NCBI GenBank assembly: GCA_007121565.1
Contig: SKKI01000133.1
Coordinates: forward strand, 1-18,831
From: Phycisphaerae bacterium
Lineage (GTDB): Bacteria; Planctomycetota; Phycisphaerae; Sedimentisphaerales; Anaerohalosphaeraceae
DNA: 18,831 bases
Reading direction: 5' to 3'
Shown here: positions 1-5,820 of the stretch, piece after piece
Layout of the letters: every line of letters begins with the position of its first letter
How positions within the stretch are numbered: position 1 is the stretch's first letter
The notes under the pieces: model-generated
What the model was told of the DNA's origin: nothing
The model's database searches: none
The model's input: only the letters and a program-made list of their open reading frames with translations
Translations under genes and position numbers: made by a program

Positions 1-804
1 AGCGTCCCCATCGGCCTGGATGAGCCGCTGTTTGTGATTGCCGGGCCGTGTGTGATTGAGAGCCGGGACCTGTGCCTTCAGATCGCCGAGGCCCTGGTCG
101 GCATTCGTGATCGCACCGGTGTCGGTGTCATCTTCAAGGCCAGCTTTGACAAGGCCAACCGCTCGAGCATTCACAGCTTTCGCGGGCCGGGCATCGATGA
201 CGGGCTTGCGATCCTTGAGCAGGTGCGCCGTCAAACTGGGCTGCCTGTTTTGACCGACGTGCACGAGGCGGCGCAAGCGAAAAAAGCCGGGCAAGTGGTT
301 GACTGTTTGCAGATTCCGGCGTTTTTGTGCCGCCAGACCGATTTGCTGGTTGCCTGCGGCCAAACGCAAAAATGCGTCAACATCAAAAAGGGCCAGTTCG
401 TCAGTCCCGACGAGATGCGCAACTGCGTCGAAAAGGTGCGTTCCACCGGCAATACGAAGGTAGCGCTGACCGAACGGGGAACATTTTTCGGCTACAACCG
501 CAATGTCAACGACATGACCGCCATCGCGCTGATGCAGCAGATCGGCTGTCCGGTCGTCTTTGACGCCACCCACAGCACGCAGCGGCCCGGCGGCCTGGGC
601 ACAGCCAGCGCGGGGGTGCCGGATATGGCTCCGATTCTGGCGCGGGCGGCTGTGGCGGCGGGGGCCAACGGCCTGTTTCTTGAAATCCATCCCGACCCGG
701 CAAACGCCTTGTGCGACGCGGCCTGTATGCTGCCGGTCAGCCAGGTCGAGGCGCTGGTGACGGTGTGTAATCGTATTCGTCAACTGATCAGCGGTGCACA
801 ATGA
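1..804 (+). CDS. kdsA: 3-deoxy-D-manno-octulosonate 8-phosphate synthase, 5'-truncated by window edge
   Basis: Condenses phosphoenolpyruvate with arabinose-5-phosphate to Kdo-8-phosphate in the cytoplasm, the committed step toward the Kdo of lipopolysaccharide. The frame is open from base 1, so the GTG at 34 is an internal valine and the true start lies upstream. 267 residues are visible, nearly the whole family length. Recognisable blocks in order: AGPCVIESRD, KASFDKANRSS, RGPG, LTDVHE, IPAFLCRQTDLL, NIKKGQFVSP, LTERGTFFGYN, DATHSTQRPGG and LEIHPDPANALCD. The Cys in AGPC, the His in ATHS, the Glu in LEIHP and the Asp in CDAA match the four metal ligands of the metal-dependent (Aquifex-type) class. 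E. coli KdsA has Asn in place of the Cys. The stop overlaps the next start as ATGA at 801-804, indicating an operon with the radical SAM gene. Confidence 0.94.
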   Translation, partial: SVPIGLDEPLFVIAGPCVIESRDLCLQIAEALVGIRDRTGVGVIFKASFDKANRSSIHSFRGPGIDDGLAILEQVRRQTGLPVLTDVHEAAQAKKAGQVVDCLQIPAFLCRQTDLLVACGQTQKCVNIKKGQFVSPDEMRNCVEKVRSTGNTKVALTERGTFFGYNRNVNDMTAIALMQQIGCPVVFDATHSTQRPGGLGTASAGVPDMAPILARAAVAAGANGLFLEIHPDPANALCDAACMLPVSQVEALVTVCNRIRQLISGAQ

Positions 805-1763
805 CCCGGGACAACGGCACCTATCACTACCTGTTCGGGCCGGTGCCGTCCCGACGGCTCGGCAAAAGCCTGGGCGTGGACATTGTCCCGCTCAAAACCT
901 GCACACAGAACTGCCTGTATTGCCAACTGGGACGCGATGCGCCGGTTACGCTCCAGCGCAAGGTTTACGTCCCGACCGAGGCGGTGCTGGATGAGCTGCG
1001 CCGCCGGATCGCCGAAGGGCTGGAGGCCGACTTTATCACGGTCAGCGGCTCGGGCGAACCGACACTGCACAGCGAACTGGGGGTACTGCTGGATGGCATC
1101 AAGGCGCTGACCGCTGTCCCCGTGGCCGTCATTACCAATGGCACGCTGCTGCATCAGCCGCAGGTACGGCAGGACTGCGCCAAGGCCGATGTCGTGCTGC
1201 CGTCGCTGGACGCCGGCGACGAGGCGACCTTTGGCCGTATCAACAACCCGCATCCGGACCTGGATTTCAGGACTTTCGTTGAGGGCTTATGTCGTTTTCG
1301 CGATGCCTATAAAGGCCAGATCTGGCTGGAGGTCTTTTTCTGCAAGGACATCAATACCGACGACGACAGCATTGAAAAGATTGCCCGCCTGATCGCCAAA
1401 ATCCGCCCCGACCGCATTCAGCTTAACACCGCTGTGCGCCCTGTCACGGCGCCGGAGGCGCTGCTGGTTGGCCGCGATGAGCTGGAGCGCATCGCCGAAA
1501 AGCTGCATCCCAAGGCCGAGATTATCGCCGATTTTGCGCCTCACGACATGCGTGCCGCCGATGTGCAAGCTGGACAGACAGAGGCGATACTGGCCATGCT
1601 GCGCCGCCGTCCCTGTTCGCTGGAGGATATCTGCAAAGGGCTGTCGCTGAGTCCGGAGAACGTACGCCCTGTGATGGATCGCCTGGTGAAAACCCGTCGA
1701 GTCTTGCCTGATACCATCTCCGGCACGGAATTTTACAAAATAAACATTACGGACCGGATTTAA
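801..1763 (+). CDS. Radical SAM protein (COG0731/UPF0026-like) with C-terminal winged-helix-like region
   Basis: A 320-residue radical SAM enzyme of unknown substrate. The 4Fe-4S-binding CxxxCxxC is C34-C38-C41 (CTQNCLYC). It is preceded by the FGPVPSRRLGKSLGVD block that I associate with the COG0731 'Fe-S oxidoreductase' group. GSGEPT (83-88) and ITNGT (111-115) are the usual SAM-binding beta strands of the barrel. The last ~60 residues (about 258-315) look like a small helical winged-helix domain (EAILAMLRRRPCSLEDICKGLSLS), as seen in some members. The start ATG at 801 overlaps the kdsA stop, so the two are probably translationally coupled. The 3' end overlaps the opposite-strand pilT-like gene by 17 bp. 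The family is related to wyosine-base enzymes (TYW1), but nothing here establishes that activity. The family assignment is strong and the function is unknown. Confidence 0.9.
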   Translation: MTRDNGTYHYLFGPVPSRRLGKSLGVDIVPLKTCTQNCLYCQLGRDAPVTLQRKVYVPTEAVLDELRRRIAEGLEADFITVSGSGEPTLHSELGVLLDGIKALTAVPVAVITNGTLLHQPQVRQDCAKADVVLPSLDAGDEATFGRINNPHPDLDFRTFVEGLCRFRDAYKGQIWLEVFFCKDINTDDDSIEKIARLIAKIRPDRIQLNTAVRPVTAPEALLVGRDELERIAEKLHPKAEIIADFAPHDMRAADVQAGQTEAILAMLRRRPCSLEDICKGLSLSPENVRPVMDRLVKTRRVLPDTISGTEFYKINITDRI

Positions 1764-2886
1764 GGGCATCATTGAAGCTTTTCAGGTCGTTGGCCCATTT
1801 CTGGGCTTCGAGCAGTTCGACCTGGTCCTGTTTGACCAGAAGGGCCAGGTGCCGCTCGAGGGTAATCATCCGTTCGTCGGGTTGATCTTTGGTTTTGACC
1901 TGCATCTGCGAGTAAATCTGCTCGAATTTTCCTTTGCGAATGAGGTTGGCCACCGCGTAGTTGCTGTTGAGGATTTCCATCGCGACGATACGGCCGTTGC
2001 CGCCTTTTTGGGGTACGAGCTTCTGGCAGACCACATACCGCAGGCCCAGCGAGAGCTGATTGCGCACCTCATCCTGCCGGTCGGTGGGGAAAAAGTCGAG
2101 AATGCGCGTCAGCGTGCCGACCACATCGCGCGTGTGGAGGGTCGAAAAGACCAGGTGCCCGGTCTCGGCGGCGGTCAGGACCAGCGAGACCGTCTCGGCG
2201 TCGCGCATCTCGCCGACAAAGATCACGTCCGGGTCCTCGCGCATCATCGATCGCAGGCCGTGGGCGAACCGATCCACGTCGCGGCCCAGCTCCCGCTGTG
2301 AAATCATGGAATTGTGCTGGGGGTAGATGTATTCAATCGGATCCTCCAGCGTGATAATCCGACAGGCCCGATTTTCGTTGATGCGCTGGATCAGCGAGGC
2401 GATGGTGGTGCTTTTGCCGGCGCCGGTGATGCCGGTAAACAGACACAGGCCCTGTTTGCGGCGGATGATGTCCTGCCAGGCGGTGTTGGGAAAGCCGATT
2501 TTCTCCGGCACCGGAATGTCCGTACCCAGCGCGCGGATGGCCGCGGTCAGCCCGTCATTGTCCAGAAATGCGTTGATGCGAAACTGCAGGGTGCCGTATT
2601 TGTAGGAGCAATCGACCGTGCTGTCCTGCCGCAGCGCGGCGATGTTCTTTTCGCCGAGCAGCGGGAAAATCAGTTTTTCGGCAATCGCTTCGGTGACAAT
2701 CCCGCCTTTGAGGCGCACCAGGTCTCCGTCGATCCGATAGGCCGGCTGCGTTCCGATCTTGATATGCAGATCGGAGACCCGCATCGCGCCCATTTTTTCA
2801 AAATAGGCCAGCATGTCCGCAATGCTTAAAAAGGCCCCCTCGCCGGCCGGGTAAATTTTCGCATCCACTGAATGCGGCTGATCCAT
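1747..2886 (-). CDS. pilT: PilT-type twitching motility/type IV pilus retraction ATPase
   Basis: A hexameric secretion-superfamily ATPase that in type IV pilus systems powers pilus retraction at the inner membrane. From the chosen ATG it has 379 residues. Visible in order: an N-terminal PAS-like domain (SDLHIKIGTQPAYRIDG, about 38-54), Walker A GITGAGKST (152-160), the Asp box ITLEDPIEY, Walker B DPDVIFVGEMRD (218-229), the His box HLVFSTLHT (244-252) and a PilT-like C terminus (NLIRKGKFEQIYSQMQ). An upstream TTG at 2904 would add six residues. I prefer ATG at 2886 because GAGGA lies four bases upstream of it. No other pilus gene is in the window, so its role in pili is inferred from the family. 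PilU or another PilT paralogue is possible. It runs convergent to the radical SAM gene, with overlapping ends. Confidence 0.88.
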   Translation of the reverse strand: MDQPHSVDAKIYPAGEGAFLSIADMLAYFEKMGAMRVSDLHIKIGTQPAYRIDGDLVRLKGGIVTEAIAEKLIFPLLGEKNIAALRQDSTVDCSYKYGTLQFRINAFLDNDGLTAAIRALGTDIPVPEKIGFPNTAWQDIIRRKQGLCLFTGITGAGKSTTIASLIQRINENRACRIITLEDPIEYIYPQHNSMISQRELGRDVDRFAHGLRSMMREDPDVIFVGEMRDAETVSLVLTAAETGHLVFSTLHTRDVVGTLTRILDFFPTDRQDEVRNQLSLGLRYVVCQKLVPQKGGNGRIVAMEILNSNYAVANLIRKGKFEQIYSQMQVKTKDQPDERMITLERHLALLVKQDQVELLEAQKWANDLKSFNDALKSGP

Positions 2887-2915
2887 AGCATCCTCATTTC
2901 TCAAATATCGCTGGT

Positions 2916-2943
2916 TTTATAACTCAACCTGACCAATGGTCAG
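2916..2943 (-). promoter_or_regulatory. Candidate sigma70-type promoter of the pilT-like gene
   Basis: On the minus strand, CTGACC (2943-2938) and TATAAA (2921-2916) are separated by 16 bp. This predicts transcription starting near 2909 and a leader of about 23 nt that carries the GAGGA ribosome site. The -35 element lies inside a long inverted repeat (2923-2949). The spacing and -10 are good and the -35 is imperfect. Confidence 0.4.
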
Positions 2944-2949
2944 CTTGAG
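2923..2949. repeat. 12-bp inverted repeat overlapping the pilT promoter (operator-like)
   Basis: The left arm is CTCAACCTGACC (2923-2934), the spacer is AAT, and the right arm is GGTCAGCTTGAG (2938-2949). The arms are complementary at 11 of 12 positions, with only the C2928/C2944 pair mismatched. The repeat covers the spacer and -35 of the candidate pilT promoter, as a repressor site would. As RNA it would form a strong hairpin. No T-run follows on either strand, so a terminator is unlikely. Confidence 0.5.
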
Positions 2950-3003
2950 AAGTCAAAAATTAAAGTGCAAAAGTCAAAATTGTGGAATCCGCCTTTGGCG
3001 GAT
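2950..3003. repeat. Direct-repeat plus hairpin element, possible dispersed intergenic repeat
   Basis: Two near-copies of AAGTCAAAAATT (2950-2961 and 2971-2981), 21 bp apart, are followed by a 7-bp hairpin, ATCCGCC (2987-2993), TTT, GGCGGAT (2997-3003). AT-rich direct repeats followed by a CGCC/GGCG hairpin look like a REP/MITE-like intergenic element. Only one copy is in this window, so its repetitive nature is a guess. ATTTTT follows at 3007, so weak plus-strand terminator activity is possible, but no plus-strand gene ends here. Confidence 0.3.
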
Positions 3004-3096
3004 AGCATTTTTAAGAACGATTTGAATGTCTTACAACATGTTTAATCATCATTGGTTAAGGTAAATTGTTGCCGTTTATCGGTTAGTTTGAGTTAT

Positions 3097-3115
3097 ACGG
3101 GGTATTGTACCCCGT
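3097..3115. repeat. Perfect 8-bp inverted repeat, hairpin or operator
   Basis: ACGGGGTA (3097-3104), loop TTG, TACCCCGT (3108-3115). Just upstream a weak promoter-like pair is visible (TTGCCG near 3070 and TTATAC overlapping the left arm, 18 bp apart). The palindrome would therefore sit at a start site. Its role is unknown. It lies about 180 bp upstream of kdsB. Confidence 0.4.
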
Positions 3116-3186
3116 CAGCGGTCAAAAGAAAAGTGCCGGGCGTAAAAAAATCTCACCGCGCATCGGCGCCGGCCATAAAGTCAAGG

Positions 3187-3215
3187 TTGACAGGGCCAGG
3201 CCGGTGTCCTATGAT
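3187..3215 (+). promoter_or_regulatory. Near-consensus sigma70 promoter driving kdsB and downstream genes
   Basis: A perfect TTGACA (3187-3192), a 17-bp spacer and TATGAT (3210-3215) give a predicted start near 3222 and a leader of about 70 nt before the kdsB GTG. It is the best promoter match noted in the window. It probably also drives the ATPase, TOPRIM-like and pyrG genes, because no long gap follows until after pyrG. Confidence 0.6.
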
Positions 3216-3290
3216 GTTTCGGCAGTGGATTCGGGATGTTTTGGAGAGGTTCAACAGTCAACCGGAAAAAAGCTGCAAGGTATGGTATAA

Positions 3291-4037
3291 GTGAAAACAA
3301 TCGTGGTCATCCCCGCCCGTTACGGGTCAAGCCGGATGGGCGGCAAGGTTCTTGCAAAAGAAACAGGGAAATATCTTGTACAGCACACCTATGAACGGGC
3401 GCTGCAGGCGCGACGTGTCAGCGAGGTGCTGATTGCCACCGACCACGAGCGGGTGCTGGAGGCCTGCCGGCAGTTCGGGGCGCAGTGCGTGATGACCGGC
3501 GCCGAGCACCAGAGCGGCACCGACCGGGTGGCCGAGGTCGCGGCCGGGCGGGATTGCGATATTGTCATCAATCTGCAGGCCGACGAGCCGGAAGTTGAGC
3601 CGGATTATATCGATCAGATCGCCGCGCTGCTGGCCGAGCGCCCGGAGGCGAAGATGGCGACGTTGCTGGCGCCGTTTGATACGGCACGGGACATTGCCAA
3701 TCCTAATATTGTCAAGTGTGTGACCGACGAAAAGGGCTACGCGTTGTATTTTTCGCGACTGGCGATTCCGTATGACCGCGACCGCGCGGGTATCGGGCCG
3801 TTGGATGTGTATCGGCGTCATCTGGGCATCTATGCCTATCGCAAAGAGTTTCTGCTGATTTACACCACGCTGCCCAAGAGCCGCCTGGAACAATGCGAAC
3901 AGCTCGAGCAGCTTCGGGCGCTGGACAATGGGTTTCGGATTCTGACCGCCACCGTGCCGCGCGCCTGGGACGGCATCGACACGCTGGAGCAGTACGAGGC
4001 GTTTGTGCAGCGACAAAAAAATGCGGAAAAAGGATAA
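3291..4037 (+). CDS. kdsB: CMP-Kdo synthetase (3-deoxy-manno-octulosonate cytidylyltransferase)
   Basis: Transfers CMP from CTP to Kdo, giving CMP-Kdo for lipid A glycosylation, in the cytoplasm. The 248 residues equal the family's usual length. Recognisable blocks: the nucleotide-binding IPARYGSSR (7-15), HQSGTDR (73-79), LQADEP (95-100), YFSRLAIPY (153-161), HLGIYAYR, SRLEQCEQLEQLR (198-210) and GIDT (228-231). D98 and D230 match the two Mg-binding aspartates. Two motif positions deviate: the usual LPGK is MGGK (16-19) and the usual QGDEP is QADEP. The start is GTG at 3291, fitting the conserved N terminus, with only a weak AAGG upstream. The stop is 3 nt before the ATPase start, so the genes are likely coupled. 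PyrG, which makes the CTP substrate, lies downstream of the inserted pair. Confidence 0.93.
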   Translation: MKTIVVIPARYGSSRMGGKVLAKETGKYLVQHTYERALQARRVSEVLIATDHERVLEACRQFGAQCVMTGAEHQSGTDRVAEVAAGRDCDIVINLQADEPEVEPDYIDQIAALLAERPEAKMATLLAPFDTARDIANPNIVKCVTDEKGYALYFSRLAIPYDRDRAGIGPLDVYRRHLGIYAYRKEFLLIYTTLPKSRLEQCEQLEQLRALDNGFRILTATVPRAWDGIDTLEQYEAFVQRQKNAEKG

Positions 4038-4040
4038 GCC

Positions 4041-5201
4041 ATGTATGTTTCCGGACTGAGATTGCAGAACTGGAAAAATTTCAGAAATGTGAACGTGAAA
4101 CTTCGCAATCGGATGTTTCTCGCAGGACCGAATGCGAGTGGGAAGTCCAACTTTTTGGATGTATTTCGTTTTTTAAGAGACGTTGTCAAGGCCGGTGGTG
4201 GACTTCAGCAGGCCGTACAGGATCGAGGCGGTCTGTCAAAAATCCGGTGTTTGGCGGCGCGTCAAGAGCCGGATATTGAAATTGAAGTCCATTTATCCGA
4301 TACCGAATCGATTGAGACTTCCCCTGTGTGGAGATATGCCATCGGGATTACACAAGAACCTCGGGGACGTCGGCAGCCTTATCTTCGTTTTGAGCGCATT
4401 TGGCACAACGGTGAGTTGATTCTGGACCGACCGGATGATTCAGATCGACAGGATGATTTGCGACTTACCCAAACCCACTTGGAACAAATTAGTGCAAATG
4501 AGAAGTTCAGGGAAATTGCTAATTTTTTAAATAGTGTTTTATACTTACACTTAGTTCCGCAATTGGTGCGAAACCCTGAAGCATTTTCCGGCCCCAATAT
4601 TGCGGGGGATCCCTATGGTCGCAATTTTCTGGAACGCGTAGCCCGCACGCCCGAAAAAACACGTAAGGCGAGGCTTCGAAAAATTGAGGATGCTTTGATT
4701 AAGGCAGTCCCTCAATTGCGGCGACTGACTGACATTAAAGATGAGGCGGGCATACCTCACTTGGAAGCAGTCTATGAACATTGGCGTCCTCAAGGCGCTA
4801 AACAGCGTGAGGATCAGTTTTCTGACGGAACTTTACGGTTAGTGGCATTTTTCTGGAGCTTAATGGAAAAAAGCGATAATATTCTGTTGATGGAAGAACC
4901 GGAATTGTCATTGAATGCGGCCATCGTACGATTATTACCGTCGATAATATATAAATTTCAAAAAAAGAAATCAAGGCAAGTGATTTTGAGTACACACAGC
5001 GCCGAGTTGTTGGATGATAAGGGTATTGATGGCAGTGAAGTGCTTGTTCTCACACCTGCCGTCGAGGGAACCGAGATCAAGGTTGCCTCTGATATTGAAG
5101 AAGTTCGCTTGCTTTTGGAAGGAGGCTTTTCGATTGCCGAGGCGGTATTACCGAGAACAGAACCCAAGGCAATGCAGCAGGGGTTTTTGTTTGATGTCTG
5201 A
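4041..5201 (+). CDS. AAA15/AAA21-like ABC-type ATPase, first gene of a putative defence pair
   Basis: A predicted ATPase of the RecF/SMC-head type (COG4637/COG1106-like), 386 residues. The N terminus MYVSGLRLQNWKNF is the usual opening strand of this group. Walker A is GPNASGKSN (29-37), the signature motif FSDGTLR (260-266), Walker B with catalytic acid ILLMEEPE (281-288) and the switch histidine STHS (317-320). The stretch between Walker A and the signature is only about 220 residues and shows no long coiled coil, so this is a compact head, not an SMC. The start is 3 nt after the kdsB stop, with AAGGA (4029-4033) as ribosome site. The end overlaps the TOPRIM-like gene by 8 bp. Codons are visibly AT-richer than in kdsB or pyrG, suggesting transfer. 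By analogy with PARIS AriA or OLD ATPases it may sense or regulate the partner. That role is inference. Confidence 0.85.
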   Translation: MYVSGLRLQNWKNFRNVNVKLRNRMFLAGPNASGKSNFLDVFRFLRDVVKAGGGLQQAVQDRGGLSKIRCLAARQEPDIEIEVHLSDTESIETSPVWRYAIGITQEPRGRRQPYLRFERIWHNGELILDRPDDSDRQDDLRLTQTHLEQISANEKFREIANFLNSVLYLHLVPQLVRNPEAFSGPNIAGDPYGRNFLERVARTPEKTRKARLRKIEDALIKAVPQLRRLTDIKDEAGIPHLEAVYEHWRPQGAKQREDQFSDGTLRLVAFFWSLMEKSDNILLMEEPELSLNAAIVRLLPSIIYKFQKKKSRQVILSTHSAELLDDKGIDGSEVLVLTPAVEGTEIKVASDIEEVRLLLEGGFSIAEAVLPRTEPKAMQQGFLFDV

Positions 5202-5790
5202 TCGACCTGTCAATCTTGTTTTTGAAGATGACTTGTCCGGTGTGGTGTTGCGACGATTATTGTCCGAGATCCGACCGGGTTGTCAAATTGGTCTTAATTA
5301 TCGTACAGGTGGAAAAGGAAACATAAAGCGTAAGTTAATGGGCTTCAATAATGCCGCAAAGGGAATGTCCTATTTGATTTTGGTGGATTTGGATACTGAA
5401 TATGAATGCCCGCCGTCGCTGCTTAGTGACTGGTTTGTTCATAACAAGCATCCGAATTTGCATTTTCGCATAGCCGTCAGAGAAGTCGAGTCTTGGCTGT
5501 TGGCGTCACGAGGTGCATTTTCGAACTATTTAGGAATTTCAAAAAGCGAAATCCCTGAAATTTCAGACCACATCCAAAGCCCCAAAGAACTGCTGTTAGA
5601 GATTGTAAGCAAGTCAGGCAAAAAAAGTATTCGAGAAGATATAGTGCCGCATATCAGAACGACAGCAAAGGTTGGACCGAATTATAATCACCGATTAATA
5701 GAGTTTGTCAATCAACGATGGGACTACCATGAAGCAATAATGTGTTCGGAAAGTCTTGGTCGCACGGTTGATTATTTGGGAAAAATATAA
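5194..5790 (+). CDS. TOPRIM-like (DUF4276-like) protein, partner of the ATPase
   Basis: A 198-residue protein. The N-terminal strand carries a conserved acid in LVFEDD (E11, D12, D13). A second strand reads LILVDLD (61-67) with a D65-x-D67 pair, followed by FRIAVREVESW (91-101) with R96, E97 and E99. An acid followed by DxD in this order is the pattern of TOPRIM-like folds, and the ensemble resembles the DUF4276 group that often neighbours AAA ATPases. A conserved-looking TTAKVGPNYNHRLIEF (156-171) lies near the C terminus. I chose ATG at 5194 because it overlaps the ATPase stop by 8 bp and begins just before the first strand. Longer reading upstream has no protein-like character. If catalytic, it would be a metal-dependent nuclease or phosphoryl-transfer effector. 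Fold and activity are inferred from motifs only. AT-rich like its partner. Confidence 0.75.
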   Translation: MSDRPVNLVFEDDLSGVVLRRLLSEIRPGCQIGLNYRTGGKGNIKRKLMGFNNAAKGMSYLILVDLDTEYECPPSLLSDWFVHNKHPNLHFRIAVREVESWLLASRGAFSNYLGISKSEIPEISDHIQSPKELLLEIVSKSGKKSIREDIVPHIRTTAKVGPNYNHRLIEFVNQRWDYHEAIMCSESLGRTVDYLGKI

Positions 5791-5820
5791 ACATTCGTTA
5801 TCCTATTTGAAGAAGACATT

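Noticed and set aside
3105..3290. 61-codon open frame ending exactly before the kdsB GTG
   Set aside because: It begins with TTG inside a hairpin, has no ribosome site and mixed third-position use, and it spans the strong kdsB promoter. The composition does not look like a conserved protein.
5014..5193. Extended N terminus of the TOPRIM-like gene
   Set aside because: The extra 60 codons overlap the ATPase in another frame and encode a low-quality basic/hydrophobic sequence. ATG 5194 gives a normal fold start.
4031..5804. AGGATAA (4031-4037) and its inverse TTATCCT (5798-5804) flanking the ATPase/TOPRIM-like pair as terminal inverted repeats
   Set aside because: Seven bases only, and the first copy is formed by the end of kdsB. 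A chance match in this much flank is quite likely, and no target duplication is visible.
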